NCBI GenBank assembly: GCA_001898235.1
Contig: MKTN01000055.1
Location: 158,171-222,170, forward strand
From: Gammaproteobacteria bacterium 39-13
GTDB lineage: Bacteria > Pseudomonadota > Gammaproteobacteria > Berkiellales > Berkiellaceae
Reading direction: 5' to 3'
Length of the DNA: 64,000 bases
Positions 1-9,863 of this stretch are shown in pieces. Every line of letters begins with the position of its first letter. The first letter of the stretch is position 1. The notes beneath the pieces were generated by a model. It worked only from the letters and a program-made list of their open reading frames with translations. It did not search any database and was not told the origin of the DNA. The position numbers were made by a program, and so were the translations under genes.

Positions 1-960
1 AATAACTTCACGATTACGTTGATCAATGCTTAACGTTTGATGCTGCAAATATCGAGTTCCAATTAATCCCCATGCTTGCTTTTCCTCACAGCGACCCATC
101 GTATATTTTACCATGGGATTTTCCAACTCTTTATCACCTATCTTTAATGTACCGTCTAATTCAGCAATAAAACCACTTTCAGGCTCTTTAAATACATCAT
201 AAGTCACAATTGCATCATGTCCGTGATGAGATTTCTTTTGTGGAAAACAAATTGGCATTTTAATAAAACCACTGTAACCACTATCTACCAAAAGATTATA
301 TTCTGATTCTCCATCTTTTCTTATAACAGTTGATTTAATTACAGGTAGGTAATACTTTTTATCTAACTTCACAGGATATCCTTTTATATCATGCAAAGTT
401 TGGCTTAATATCATTTTTGGTTGTGATAGATCGAGCGTTAAAATAATATCATGAAACAAATTAGCACCAATAATACCTGTAATGTTCAGATCTTGTAAAA
501 GCTGGAAGTCATCGCTCGCGGTATTTGAGGCAACAAATGGTGCATGTTTAATAACTGCATTTCCTAATTTTAGCAAAGGAATAATATATAAATCCGTTCT
601 AATTTCTGCTTTCTTGTGCGCTGTTTCAAAGGTCTGCTTTTTACTTTCTTGTGGTTCTAGTTTCAATTTTTTGGCTAAATCAAACGATATGATACTTGAA
701 TCAGCTCCCGTATCGACTAAGAATTTAAAAGGGCCTTCCTGGTTTAAATATGCATCTACCATAGGAAATCCACGTTCGCTAGTTAATTTGATCTCAATGC
801 TTCCTTTTTCGCCTAAATCAATCTCCCAAGGAACTGAACGCTTAAATGGTTCAATGATACGTTGAGTCTTCACGATAACATCAGCAGCATCTTCACCGTA
901 TGACAAAGGGGCAAATAATACAAATAGTACTGCGGCGCCTAAAAATATTCTTATACGCAT
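1..960 (-). CDS. Exported retropepsin-like aspartic protease (partial, C-terminus beyond window)
   Basis: An open frame runs from ATG at 960 to the left edge without a stop (320 codons visible). Residues 1-22 form a signal peptide, so the product is periplasmic or secreted. Two aspartic-protease active-site motifs are visible: LVDTGADSS with Asp83 and LVDSGYSG with Asp226, plus a GIIG motif near residue 163 typical of the retropepsin fold. Two D(T/S)G motifs in one chain suggest a duplicated, single-chain protease rather than a viral-type homodimer. A GGAGA sequence directly abuts the ATG and GAGGG lies about 9 bases upstream. The substrate is unknown. The family call rests on motifs only, and the C-terminal end is not seen. 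Confidence 0.75.
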   Translation of the reverse strand, partial: MRIRIFLGAAVLFVLFAPLSYGEDAADVIVKTQRIIEPFKRSVPWEIDLGEKGSIEIKLTSERGFPMVDAYLNQEGPFKFLVDTGADSSIISFDLAKKLKLEPQESKKQTFETAHKKAEIRTDLYIIPLLKLGNAVIKHAPFVASNTASDDFQLLQDLNITGIIGANLFHDIILTLDLSQPKMILSQTLHDIKGYPVKLDKKYYLPVIKSTVIRKDGESEYNLLVDSGYSGFIKMPICFPQKKSHHGHDAIVTYDVFKEPESGFIAELDGTLKIGDKELENPMVKYTMGRCEEKQAWGLIGTRYLQHQTLSIDQRNREVI

Positions 961-1126
961 TCTCCGATGCCCTCGATTAAATAAATCCGTGCAGGGATTT
1001 TATGTGGTTACAAAAATTATAGCAGTATCCTTTATCCCAGTTTGCACCTGAGTGAAAACTCAGTAATAAATTGGATGTATTGCTTCATTTTGGCTATGCT
1101 TCAAGATAGTTAGGAAAGCAACCCCA

Positions 1127-1762
1127 ATGGCACACCAAATGAATAACCAAAAGTGTTTTGCTTCTGTGCTCAAGAATCATTCTTGGAGATCATTTCCTAT
1201 TTTATTGACACTTTTTTGTTTTTATTCAATGCCTGCATTTGCTGAAGGTCCATATCTTCAAGACAATGCCAAAGTCGTTAGCCAGGAAATGACCGGTAAA
1301 TTAGAAAAGGTAATGGGCGAAATCGAAGCCAAAAATGGTTTACACCTTGAAATGGTAATATTACCCAATTTCTATAATAGAGAGCCTAATGCTGTCATTA
1401 ATGCATTTGCGCAACAACTTAATAAAAATGCCACTGAATCAAGTAAAAAAGCTTTAATTTTAATTGTTATAAATCCTACAGAAGTTGCTATCAAATCAAC
1501 AGCCAATATCGCAGAAGCCTTTGAAGGTAATGCATCAAAAGATATTATTGAGAATGTCAAAACACAAATCAACGCAAAAAATTACGACGAAATGGCAAGG
1601 GTTGGGGTTGCAGGTATGTTTCATTATTATCAAAAGAAATTTCCAACCATACAAGAAAAACCCAAAAGTCTTCTGAAAAACTATTTTAATGCTGGATTAA
1701 TGATTATTCTTGCTATCGTGATAGTATTTGTATTTCGCATGATGCAAAAGAAAAAGGCATAG
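1127..1762 (+). CDS. TPM-domain membrane-anchored protein
   Basis: The 211-residue product has a hydrophobic N-terminal export segment (about residues 22-39, ending AFA), an extracytoplasmic TPM (TPM_phosphatase, formerly DUF477) domain at about 40-175, and one C-terminal membrane helix (about 187-205) followed by a lysine-rich cytoplasmic tail. The opening of the domain (YLQDNAKVVS followed by a helix) and the later ALILIVINPTEVAI strand fit TPM proteins, which are often involved in photosystem repair in plants and are mostly uncharacterised in bacteria. It lies alone between two minus-strand genes. An internal ATG at 1139 is an alternative start. Function unknown. Confidence 0.7.
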   Translation: MAHQMNNQKCFASVLKNHSWRSFPILLTLFCFYSMPAFAEGPYLQDNAKVVSQEMTGKLEKVMGEIEAKNGLHLEMVILPNFYNREPNAVINAFAQQLNKNATESSKKALILIVINPTEVAIKSTANIAEAFEGNASKDIIENVKTQINAKNYDEMARVGVAGMFHYYQKKFPTIQEKPKSLLKNYFNAGLMIILAIVIVFVFRMMQKKKA

Positions 1763-1792
1763 AATCTCAATATTACACATCAATGTGCTACG

Positions 1793-2923
1793 CTATTTAT
1801 TATTTCTTTTTTGTAACATCAAGACTACAGGCGACGAACTCAGTTGCTTTATAGTTTTAAATCCTGCTGCCTCATAAGCTCTAATCGCTTGCATATTAGA
1901 AAGATCTGGATCAACCAAGCAAGCTTCGAAGCGAGGCCAAATAAATTCCTTTAACAGTTTTTTAATAGCAGCAACTCCAATTCCCTTCCCTAAGTAAGCT
2001 GGTTCTCCAATATAAAGATCAAGCGCTGCTAATGAGGAAATCGACCCACTCAACGTATACCCTTCTCGAGGAAAATCATGAGCATTATAAAATTGAATAT
2101 ACCCAATTGGTTGCTCGGCGCAATATATCAAAAACGCAGAAATAGGCTTCTTCTGATTGGCGTTTAGCTTATATCCCTTTACATAGGTGGTATATTTTTC
2201 TTGAACATCCTTTAACGTCCAGGATTTATTTTCACCCCACCAAGAAGCCACGTGCGCTGTATTCATCCACTGTGTTAATAAGCCAAAATGTTCTTCAGTT
2301 AAAGGGTGAAGGGACACCTCAGCTCTAACATAGTCAAGAAAGGCGTGAGGACGATTTTGCTGAACAAATTGCAAAATATCTGTGGCCGATTGTTGTATCG
2401 TTTTATATGTTGTGTCTACTTCAAAATCATAATCTGGTGGAGAAATATAAACTTGCTCATATAAAGCGCGTGCTAACCCAACGAATCTGTCTACTCGTTG
2501 CTTTTCACGACGCTCACATTCAATAAGATTACAAATGATCTTGAACAAAAAAACCGAATTTGCGTGGCACAAAAGAGGGGTATATCGTTGAAATATTTCC
2601 CTATTCCATAAAACCTCATCAATAATGAGATCATAGCCTTTTTTAACAAAAACCATTAGCGATTCAATCATATCCCAATGTAGTTGATGGGTATCAGGAC
2701 CTTCAACACGATGAGGAGCGGTTCGACCAGGCTCAGACTGAACATGCTGATGGAAAAACCATGCTTTGGGTTCATCTTCTAACGCTACAAATTTTTCATC
2801 TATCCAATAATTTACAATATGATCAACAGAATAATATAAAAAAGGTCGTTCTGATTGACGCATAATTTCTCTAGCGATAACAGATTTTCCAGACGATGAA
2901 GTACCATTTAAAAAAATAATCAT
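1793..2923 (-). CDS. Fusion: chloramphenicol-phosphotransferase-like kinase + AAC(6')-like GNAT acetyltransferase
   Basis: The 376-residue protein has two domains. Residues 1-190 resemble the chloramphenicol phosphotransferase (CPT) family: Walker A GTSSSGKS at 7-14 and Asp34 in SVDHI, where CPT has its catalytic aspartate, then a DLIIDEVLW strand near 98-106. Residues 203-376 are a GNAT acetyltransferase most like AAC(6')-Ib: WMNTAHVASWWGE near 219-231, Asp302, acetyl-CoA loop LGKGIG at 311-316, and DPDLSNMQAIRAYEAAGF near 338-355. Both parents modify antibiotics or other small hydroxyl/amino compounds, but substrates here are unknown. There is no frameshift between the halves, so the fusion looks genuine. 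It stands alone, convergent with the TPM gene. Confidence 0.8.
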   Translation of the reverse strand: MIIFLNGTSSSGKSVIAREIMRQSERPFLYYSVDHIVNYWIDEKFVALEDEPKAWFFHQHVQSEPGRTAPHRVEGPDTHQLHWDMIESLMVFVKKGYDLIIDEVLWNREIFQRYTPLLCHANSVFLFKIICNLIECERREKQRVDRFVGLARALYEQVYISPPDYDFEVDTTYKTIQQSATDILQFVQQNRPHAFLDYVRAEVSLHPLTEEHFGLLTQWMNTAHVASWWGENKSWTLKDVQEKYTTYVKGYKLNANQKKPISAFLIYCAEQPIGYIQFYNAHDFPREGYTLSGSISSLAALDLYIGEPAYLGKGIGVAAIKKLLKEFIWPRFEACLVDPDLSNMQAIRAYEAAGFKTIKQLSSSPVVLMLQKRNNK

Positions 2924-3213
2924 TTGAATGTCTTTTTAAAAAAGAGGTTATGTTGTTATATGCTGCACAAAAGCTCAGCAGCTCATCAAAATAGAAAAAA
3001 TTCTTACTCGTCGTGCTCTCGACTATTAAATCAAGCTCTTCAAAGTTCTCAATAATAATTGTTGGTATTGTTTAATTATACTCCCTTTTTAACAAATGGG
3101 GCATGATTATTCATGATTTCAAATTTGCGCTCCAGACACGCAAATGTTGGCGCCACTCTCTACTTTCAGTTATGTTAAATAAAGGTAAGCTGACATATCT
3201 CGAGATCTAAGCC
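2924..3213. other. Intergenic region upstream of the kdp operon
   Basis: This AT-rich stretch separates the fusion gene (minus) from the kdp operon (plus) and must hold both promoters. A TATACT -10-like hexamer lies at 3077-3082, but I could not pair it with a convincing -35 at normal spacing. No open frame, RNA structure or repeat was recognised. Confidence 0.4.
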
Positions 3214-3291
3214 ATGACTTATTTACTCTTGGCAACTACTTTTTTTATTTTAAGTGTGGGACTCATCTATCTCATCGAAGGTTTAAAATAG
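3214..3291 (+). CDS. 25-residue single-helix membrane peptide preceding kdpF
   Basis: The frame MTYLLLATTFFILSVGLIYL plus a short charged tail (IEGLK) encodes one membrane helix. It ends five bases before the kdpF start and reads in the operon direction. Short single-helix ORFs at this position, ahead of kdpF, occur in some proteobacterial kdp operons as far as I recall, which suggests an accessory Kdp subunit. That family recall is not verifiable here. The upstream sequence (CGAGATCTAAGCC) has only a weak GAGAT ribosome-binding site. Confidence 0.55.
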   Translation: MTYLLLATTFFILSVGLIYLIEGLK

Positions 3292-3296
3292 TAATC

Positions 3297-3389
3297 ATGG
3301 ATATCCTGTATATTATCTCAGGCATAACAGGGATTTTCTTAATTATTTACTTAATAGTTGCTTTGTTGAAGCCGGAGATCTTTCTGTGA
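3297..3389 (+). CDS. kdpF: KdpF, small subunit of the K+-transporting ATPase
   Basis: The 30-residue, single-helix peptide ends in [13 protein letters not shown], matching the KdpF signature (aromatic, then ALL-(R/K)-PE-x-F). KdpF stabilises the KdpFABC potassium pump in the inner membrane. Its TGA overlaps the GTG start of kdpA by four bases (GTGA at 3386-3389), which indicates translational coupling. Size and position are exactly those expected for the first subunit gene of the operon. Confidence 0.85.
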   Translation: MDILYIISGITGIFLIIYLIVALLKPEIFL

Positions 3390-5149
3390 GTATTTTTTTT
3401 CTCTCAATCAATGCTTGGATACAAATTCTTTTTTTTCTCTTTGTTGTACTCTTATTGGTAAAACCCCTAGGCAGTTATATGGCCAGAGTTTACAACGGTC
3501 AGTTCGTTTTATTGGAATATGTCTTAGGTCCATTAGAAGATATATTTTACAAAATAGCCAAAATTGATCCAACGAAAGAAATGACCTGGCAGCAGTATGC
3601 TATCGCTGTCACTATATCAAGTTTTATAGGTTTTCTTTTTTTGTTTATGCAACTTTGCTTTCAAGCGCATCTTCCATTGAACCCACAGCATTTCCCTAAT
3701 CTCAGCCCAGATTTAGCCTTTAATACTGCCATCAGCTTCATAACTAATACAAACTGGCAAGCTTATACAGGCGAAAGTACCTTAAGCTACTTTAGCCAAA
3801 TGTCTGGGCTTGCTGTACAAAATTTTCTATCTGCCAGCATGGGAATGGCTGTAGCTATTGCATTCATTCGTTCATTCTCCCGAAAGAACACTAAATATAT
3901 TGGTAATTATTGGGTAGATTGGTTGCGCGGAAATTTTTACGTACTGCTTCCTCTAGCTCTTATTTGGAGTGTGCTATTGGGTAGTCAAGGTGTCATTCAA
4001 AACTTAAATCCTTATACTATTTCAACGCTGATTGAACCAACAACAAATGCAGAGCATCAAGTAATAAGCACTCAATTAATTCCTGGCGGTCCTGTTGCAT
4101 CGCAAATTGCAATCAAACAGTTAGGCACTAATGGTGGAGGATTTTTTGGCACAAATTCAGCCTATCCTTTTGAAAACCCTACCCCCTTTTCAAATTTTCT
4201 AGAGCTGCTCGCTATTATCCTTATTGCCGCCTCACTTTGCTACACCTTTGGCATTATGGTGAACGATAAGCGTCAAGGATGGGCAATATTAATTGCGATG
4301 ACACTTATTTTTGTTCCTTTAATGCTTTATGGCGTAAAAAAGGAACAAAGTGGAAATCCCTTATTGAATTCACGCAATGTTGATCAAAGCATTACCCATC
4401 ATCAATCAGGCGGGAATATGGAAGGTAAAGAAGTAAGATTTGGTATAGTAAATTCTGTATTATGGGCAAGTACTACGACTGCCACTTCTAATGGTTCTGT
4501 CAACTCCATGCATGATTCCTATACTCCGTTAGGTGGAATGGTTCCACTCATCTTTTTATTACTGAGTGAGATCATTTATGGCGGTGTGGGCTCCGGATTA
4601 TATGGCATCTTATTATTTGTATTCGTCACTGTATTCATTGCCGGTCTTATGGTCGGACGCACACCAGAATATCTCGGAAAAAAAATTCAAAGTTTTGAAA
4701 TTAAAATGGCGTCAATTGCCATTTTTGTCCCTATCATGGTGCTTTTATTTGGTGCTGCTATTGCGGCCTTAACACCAGCTGGTCAAGCAGGCATTTTGAA
4801 TCCCGGCGCTCAAGGCTTTAGCGAAATTTTATACGCCTTTGCGTCAGCTTCAGGTAATAATGGTAGCGCATTTGCTGGGCTTAGCGTCAACACACCATTT
4901 TATAATACTGCATTAGGCATAGTGATGCTTTTCAGCCGATTCTGGATCATTATTCCCGTATTGGCCATGGCAGGCTCACTTGCTGAAAAGCATTCTATTC
5001 CACCTACAAGTGGTACCATGCCCACACACAATTTTTTATTCATTTCATTTCTCATTGGCGTTATTTTACTTGTAGGCTTATTGACTTATCTGCCAGCCAT
5101 CACCTTGGCGCCAATAGCAGAATATTTTCAATGGGTACCTCACCGATGA
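3386..5149 (+). CDS. kdpA: Potassium-transporting ATPase subunit A (channel-like subunit)
   Basis: The 587-residue polytopic membrane protein binds and conducts K+ in the KdpFABC pump. The four selectivity-filter segments are visible: [13 protein letters not shown] near 120, [15 protein letters not shown] near 245, [10 protein letters not shown] near 364 and [13 protein letters not shown] near 488. Length fits the family (about 560-590). The start is GTG at 3386, overlapping the kdpF stop, preceded by GGAG (in GCCGGAGAT). The gene overlaps kdpB by four bases if kdpB starts at 5146. Confidence 0.97.
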   Translation: MSIFFLSINAWIQILFFLFVVLLLVKPLGSYMARVYNGQFVLLEYVLGPLEDIFYKIAKIDPTKEMTWQQYAIAVTISSFIGFLFLFMQLCFQAHLPLNPQHFPNLSPDLAFNTAISFITNTNWQAYTGESTLSYFSQMSGLAVQNFLSASMGMAVAIAFIRSFSRKNTKYIGNYWVDWLRGNFYVLLPLALIWSVLLGSQGVIQNLNPYTISTLIEPTTNAEHQVISTQLIPGGPVASQIAIKQLGTNGGGFFGTNSAYPFENPTPFSNFLELLAIILIAASLCYTFGIMVNDKRQGWAILIAMTLIFVPLMLYGVKKEQSGNPLLNSRNVDQSITHHQSGGNMEGKEVRFGIVNSVLWASTTTATSNGSVNSMHDSYTPLGGMVPLIFLLLSEIIYGGVGSGLYGILLFVFVTVFIAGLMVGRTPEYLGKKIQSFEIKMASIAIFVPIMVLLFGAAIAALTPAGQAGILNPGAQGFSEILYAFASASGNNGSAFAGLSVNTPFYNTALGIVMLFSRFWIIIPVLAMAGSLAEKHSIPPTSGTMPTHNFLFISFLIGVILLVGLLTYLPAITLAPIAEYFQWVPHR

Positions 5150-7227
5150 AAACTGAAAAAGGAAATCATTCAGGGAAAAGCCGTCACTTTACTTCACAAT
5201 CTATTATTCCCTCTTTGTGGTCAGCTATTTCGCATTTGACGCCAAAATATCTTCTTAATAATCCTGTGATGTTTGTAACCTATATCGGATGTGTATTCAC
5301 CTCAGGCCTTTATATCCATTCACTTTATGTGTCAACCAAAGAATCTTCTTCTTTTATTCTTCAAATAGCACTATGGCTCTGGTTTACCGTGCTTTTCGCT
5401 AATTTCGCTGAAGCGATGGCAGAAAGAAGAGGAAAAGCACAAGCTGAAACCTTGAAAAAATCCCGTAAAGAGATCCAAGCTAAAAAAATATCAGATGTTA
5501 ATGATAGGCGTTATTCTTTAGTTTGTGCCACTCAATTACGTCACAATGATATTGTTTTCGTAGAAGCAGGCGATATCATTCCAGGTGATGGACAAGTGAT
5601 TGCAGGGGTCGCTTCTGTAGATGAAAGTGCCATTACGGGCGAAAGTGCCCCTGTTATCAGGGAAAGTGGTGCAGATAGAGATTCTGTTACAGGTGGCACG
5701 ATTATTTTATCAGATTGGCTTGTGATCCGAATTACCTCAAATCCTGGTGAAACCTTTCTTGATCGCATGATTTCTTTAGTTGAAGGAGCAAAACGCCAGA
5801 GAACGCCAAACGAAATTGCGCTAAGCATTTTGTTGGCAGGCATGACACTTATTTTTCTTATGGTAGTGATGACACTTTTACCCTATTCTTTTATAACTGT
5901 TGAAAAAAGCGGTCATGGTGCCGTTATCAGTTTGACAATATTAATTTCTCTTTTAATTTGTCTCATTCCTACCACCATTGGGGGTCTTCTTTCTGCTATC
6001 GGTATTGCCGGAATGGACAGACTTATTCGCAATAATGTTATCGCAACTTCAGGAAGAGCCGTTGAGGCAGCTGGAGATGTCAGCATATTGTTGTTAGATA
6101 AAACTGGGACCATCACCATGGGAAATCGACAGGCTATAGCCTTCTATCCAGCCCAGGGGATATCACTTCAATCATTGGCTGAAGCAGCAGAGCTTTCCTC
6201 ATTAGCTGACGAAACGCCTGAAGGAAAAAGCATTGTTCAATTAGCACATCAAAAATATAAAATTAACCCTACTGATATCAATTCGATTCAAGCGACATTC
6301 ATTCCCTTCTCAGCTGAAACTAGAATGAGTGGCGTCAAGTTATCAAATAAAGAAATTCTTAAAGGTGCTGTTGATAAGATAGTTGCATATATTCAGCAAC
6401 ATAATGGCTCAGTTGATGAAGTCATTATCAAAAAAATTGAAGAAATTGCTCGTTCAGGTAGTACACCTCTAGTTGTATCGGACGGAACTAAGATTCTTGG
6501 GGCTGTCGAACTAAAAGATGTTATTAAAACTGGCATAAAAGAACGCTTGGCAGAGCTTCGCGCCATGGGTATTAAAAGTATTATGATCACCGGTGATAAT
6601 CCTTTAACTGCAGCAACGATTGGTAACGAGGCAGGTGTAGACGATTTTTATGCTGAAGCCACACCCGAAATAAAGTTGAAATTGATTAGAAAATATCAAG
6701 AAAATGGTCAATTAGTTGCCATGGTGGGCGACGGCACCAATGATGCTCCAGCTTTAGCCCAAACGGATGTAGCTGTTGCGATGAATAGTGGGACACAAGC
6801 AGCTAAAGAAGCTGCCAATATGGTAGATTTGGATTCTGATCCTACAAAGCTGATTGAAATTGTCAAAATTGGAAAGCAATTGCTGATGACACGAGGGGCT
6901 TTAACTACCTTTAGCATTGCTAACGATATTGCTAAATATTTTGCCATTTTACCTGCCGCATTTAGCAATACTGTCCCAGGTCTAAAGATACTTAACATTA
7001 TGCACCTTTCTAGCCCACATAGTGCAATCTTGTCAGCAGTGATATTTAACGCCCTCATTATTATTATTTTGATCCCGTTGGCACTTAAGGGCGTTAAATA
7101 TCGTGCTTTAAGTGCTGATAAATTATTATTAAATAATATAATCATCTATGGTTTAGGTGGAATAATTATCCCTTTTATTGGCATCAAGTTAATTGATATT
7201 TTGTTAAATGCCATTGGTTTTATATAG
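5146..7227 (+). CDS. kdpB: Potassium-transporting ATPase subunit B (P-type ATPase)
   Basis: The catalytic P-type ATPase subunit hydrolyses ATP to drive K+ uptake through KdpA. The actuator motif TGES lies near residue 164, the phosphorylated aspartate is Asp318 in LLLDKTGT, and the hinge motif [10 protein letters not shown] lies near 526. I choose ATG 5146 because it forms an ATGA overlap with the kdpA stop, giving 693 residues. An in-frame ATG at 5131 would add five residues but has no ribosome-binding site. The N-terminal membrane helices and the [11 protein letters not shown] segment are typical of KdpB. Confidence 0.97.
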   Translation: MKTEKGNHSGKSRHFTSQSIIPSLWSAISHLTPKYLLNNPVMFVTYIGCVFTSGLYIHSLYVSTKESSSFILQIALWLWFTVLFANFAEAMAERRGKAQAETLKKSRKEIQAKKISDVNDRRYSLVCATQLRHNDIVFVEAGDIIPGDGQVIAGVASVDESAITGESAPVIRESGADRDSVTGGTIILSDWLVIRITSNPGETFLDRMISLVEGAKRQRTPNEIALSILLAGMTLIFLMVVMTLLPYSFITVEKSGHGAVISLTILISLLICLIPTTIGGLLSAIGIAGMDRLIRNNVIATSGRAVEAAGDVSILLLDKTGTITMGNRQAIAFYPAQGISLQSLAEAAELSSLADETPEGKSIVQLAHQKYKINPTDINSIQATFIPFSAETRMSGVKLSNKEILKGAVDKIVAYIQQHNGSVDEVIIKKIEEIARSGSTPLVVSDGTKILGAVELKDVIKTGIKERLAELRAMGIKSIMITGDNPLTAATIGNEAGVDDFYAEATPEIKLKLIRKYQENGQLVAMVGDGTNDAPALAQTDVAVAMNSGTQAAKEAANMVDLDSDPTKLIEIVKIGKQLLMTRGALTTFSIANDIAKYFAILPAAFSNTVPGLKILNIMHLSSPHSAILSAVIFNALIIIILIPLALKGVKYRALSADKLLLNNIIIYGLGGIIIPFIGIKLIDILLNAIGFI

Positions 7228-7234
7228 GTGACAT

Positions 7235-7852
7235 ATGGAAAAGGGAATGATTACAAAACCCCTCTTTACTTCAGTTATCTTTTTAGTTTTATATACGCTA
7301 TTATTTGGTTTAATATATCCTGGCATTGTGACGCTTATCAATCACTCCCTTTTTCCTGAAAAAGCTAAAGGAAGTTTAATTTATCAAAATGGAAAAATAA
7401 TCGGATCAGAATTTTTGGGACAAGAATTTTCAGATCCTAAATATTTTTGGAGCAGGCCCTCTGCAACAGATTTCCCCTATAATCCAGCTGCTTCTACTGG
7501 CTCTAATTTGTCCTCAGCAAATCCTCTATTTATAAAAAATGCTGAAAAAAGAATACAGGCATTGCAAAATGCAGATCTTTCTAATAGCAAACCTATTCCC
7601 ATCGACTTAATCACAACTTCTGGCAGTGGATTAGATCCTCATATCTCAGTTGCTGCAGCTTTATATCAAGTGCAACGAGTTGCCAAAAAGCGTCATCTCA
7701 ATGAAAATATTGTTTTTGAATTAGTTAAATCATCTATAGAGCATCGGCAATTTGGCTTCCTCGGTGAATCGAGAGTAAATGTCGTTAAATTAAACATCAA
7801 ATTGGATCAAATCGGCATAACACATAATGGAACCGCAAAGACCCGATCCTGA
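7235..7852 (+). CDS. kdpC: Potassium-transporting ATPase subunit C
   Basis: The 205-residue protein has one N-terminal membrane helix (about 10-30) and a periplasmic domain. Family signatures visible are GSxLIGQ-like GSEFLGQEFS, YFWSRPSATDFPYNPAAS, GSGLDPHIS and an AAxYQVxRVAxxR segment. KdpC stabilises the pump and raises its affinity. It follows kdpB by seven bases and overlaps kdpD by 26 bases, so the four genes are co-transcribed. An in-frame ATG at 7247 is an alternative start. Confidence 0.96.
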   Translation: MEKGMITKPLFTSVIFLVLYTLLFGLIYPGIVTLINHSLFPEKAKGSLIYQNGKIIGSEFLGQEFSDPKYFWSRPSATDFPYNPAASTGSNLSSANPLFIKNAEKRIQALQNADLSNSKPIPIDLITTSGSGLDPHISVAAALYQVQRVAKKRHLNENIVFELVKSSIEHRQFGFLGESRVNVVKLNIKLDQIGITHNGTAKTRS

Positions 7853-9797
7853 ACAGTTATTACGACAAGTAAAGGATGAAACTAAACATCGTGGCAAGCT
7901 AAAAATTTTTTTTGGTGCTTGTGCTGGTGCAGGTAAAACTTTTGCGATGCTTTCTGCTGCCCATGAAAAATATAAAGAAGGCGTAGATGTCATTGCTGGG
8001 ATCATTGAAACACATGGTCGCATGGAAACCATCAAATTGATGGAGGGGATCCCTTCTTTACCTCTACGAAAAATTGAGTATCAGGGCATCACTATCCGCG
8101 AACTCGATCTAGACGCAGCTATAGATAGAAATCCTAATATTCTCTTAGTGGATGAACTCGCACATACCAATGCAATTGGTTCGCGTCACCCTAAACGTTG
8201 GCAAGACGTACAAGAATTACTTGAAAGTGGCATTGACGTCTATACCACACTGAATGTACAGCATCTTGAAAGTTTAAATGATCTCGTTGCAGATTTTACT
8301 GGTATTAGAGTCAAAGAAACGGTACCTGATTCAATATTTGATAATGCCGATGAAATCGTACTTGTTGATATTCCTTCTGAAGTCATTTTAGAAAGGTTGC
8401 AAGAAGGTAAAGTTTATCTTGGTGAATTTGCTAAGCAACGAGCGGCGCAGCATTTTTTCAAAATAGAAAATTTAATCGTTTTACGTGAAATAGCATTGCG
8501 AAGAACGGCTGAGCGTGTTGATGCACTACGCGACATATATAAAAAATTCCAAAGCAAAAAACAATCTATTGCTGATAAAATTTTAGTCTGTGTAGGGCCA
8601 GGCGTTCTTTCTACAAAACTGATACGCCAAGCGAAACAGCTTGCATCTAAATTAAAATGTCCTTGGACAGCACTTTATATTGAAAATGATCAACATTATG
8701 TCCTCGCCAAAGAAGAACAAGATTTTATCAAAAAAGCGTTACGTTTAGCAGAACAATTAGGAGCCAAGACAGAATCTTTACAAGAAACTCAAACTGCCGA
8801 AGCGATTATTCATTATGCCCAGCAAAACAATGTCACAAAAATTATTGTTGGCAAATCAAGAACCCCTCGATGGAAGCACTGGTTTTTAAGATCGTTAGTC
8901 AATGACATCATTGATCAAAGCGGTATTATTGATGTATATGTAATTACTGAAGATACGCCCGCGCCTGCTTTAAAAAAGAAACATTCCACATTTGGTTTAT
9001 GGTTATCTTTCGTTAATGCAATTTTTGTCATTGCTATTTGTACTCTCTTAGGTCTCCCAGCAAGAGAATGGCATATTCCCGAGGCAGTATTGACAATTTA
9101 TCTAACCGGCATTGTAATCATCGCAATGACAGCTGAAAAAGCTTCAGCCTTGTTAGCCGTTTTGTTATCTGCGATTTGCTACAATTTTATCTTTATTCCC
9201 CCCTATTACACATTTTACATTCATCGTATGCGCGATATCGTACTCTTAAGCTTATTATTACTAACAGGGTTGGTCATCAGTATTCATACCTCTCGTTTGC
9301 ATCAACAAAGTCTCTTTGCAAGACAAAAAGAAAAATACACGGCTGAACTCTATGATCTCAGCCGGAAATTAGTTATTACACCTAGCAAAACAAAAGTAGC
9401 TAGAGTTGCCGCACACCATATCGGAGAAATATTTGATTGCGCAGCAACGATTTGGGTACCTGATAACTTAGGTGATCTCGAGCTGGTTTCTCATCCCGGA
9501 ATAAAAGCCGAGCTCAAAGAAGAAAGTGTTGCCCAATGGACTTACAAACATAATCAAATCGCAGGTTTTGGTACAAACACCATGCCAAGCGCTAGAGGAT
9601 ATTATATTCCATTATCTAATGGTGAATCAGTTTTTGGTGTTCTAGGTATTATTCCTAAAGACAAAAACAAAACCTTTAGTATTGAAGAAATAACGTTGCT
9701 AGGATCTCTTGCCATACAAACGGCTTCAGCATTAGAAAGAGTGAAAATTGCAGAACAAATGCAAAAAGAAAAAGCTATCCAAAATAAAATATTATAA
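7827..9797 (+). CDS. kdpD: KdpD-type K+ sensor lacking the histidine-kinase core
   Basis: The 656-residue product contains the KdpD N-terminal domain with Walker A GACAGAGKT at 30-38 and ILLVDELAHTN near 109, a universal-stress-like domain at about 250-375, four clustered membrane helices (about 388-490, DUF4118) and a GAF-like domain at about 510-640. Full KdpD (about 895 residues in E. coli) continues into HisKA and HATPase domains. Here the stop comes right after the ALERVKIAEQ helix, just where the H-box would begin. The phosphoacceptor His and ATP-lid motifs are absent, and no kdpE follows. Sensor-only KdpD forms are known in some bacteria, so this may be functional rather than broken. 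Confidence 0.93.
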   Translation: MEPQRPDPEQLLRQVKDETKHRGKLKIFFGACAGAGKTFAMLSAAHEKYKEGVDVIAGIIETHGRMETIKLMEGIPSLPLRKIEYQGITIRELDLDAAIDRNPNILLVDELAHTNAIGSRHPKRWQDVQELLESGIDVYTTLNVQHLESLNDLVADFTGIRVKETVPDSIFDNADEIVLVDIPSEVILERLQEGKVYLGEFAKQRAAQHFFKIENLIVLREIALRRTAERVDALRDIYKKFQSKKQSIADKILVCVGPGVLSTKLIRQAKQLASKLKCPWTALYIENDQHYVLAKEEQDFIKKALRLAEQLGAKTESLQETQTAEAIIHYAQQNNVTKIIVGKSRTPRWKHWFLRSLVNDIIDQSGIIDVYVITEDTPAPALKKKHSTFGLWLSFVNAIFVIAICTLLGLPAREWHIPEAVLTIYLTGIVIIAMTAEKASALLAVLLSAICYNFIFIPPYYTFYIHRMRDIVLLSLLLLTGLVISIHTSRLHQQSLFARQKEKYTAELYDLSRKLVITPSKTKVARVAAHHIGEIFDCAATIWVPDNLGDLELVSHPGIKAELKEESVAQWTYKHNQIAGFGTNTMPSARGYYIPLSNGESVFGVLGIIPKDKNKTFSIEEITLLGSLAIQTASALERVKIAEQMQKEKAIQNKIL

Positions 9798-9815
9798 AGG
9801 CTTATGGTAATTGAC

Positions 9816-9845
9816 GTTGCCTCAATAATCTTTCATTGAGGCAAC
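9816..9845. terminator. Hairpin between convergent genes (probable bidirectional terminator)
   Basis: Perfect 11-bp arms GTTGCCTCAAT (9816-9826) and ATTGAGGCAAC (9835-9845) with an eight-base loop lie between kdpD and the convergent symporter gene. Neither side has a strong T-tract, so the termination role is inferred from position and stem. Confidence 0.6.
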
Positions 9846-9863
9846 TATTGAACACATTAACAA

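Noticed and set aside
482..865. Plus-strand open frame of 127 codons
   Set aside because: It is antisense to the aspartic protease gene, whose signal peptide and DTG/DSG motifs show the minus strand is coding.
1048..1063. CTGAGT-GAAA-ACTCAG hairpin upstream of the TPM gene as a terminator or riboswitch
   Set aside because: Six-base stem without a T-tract or further structure; it may be chance.
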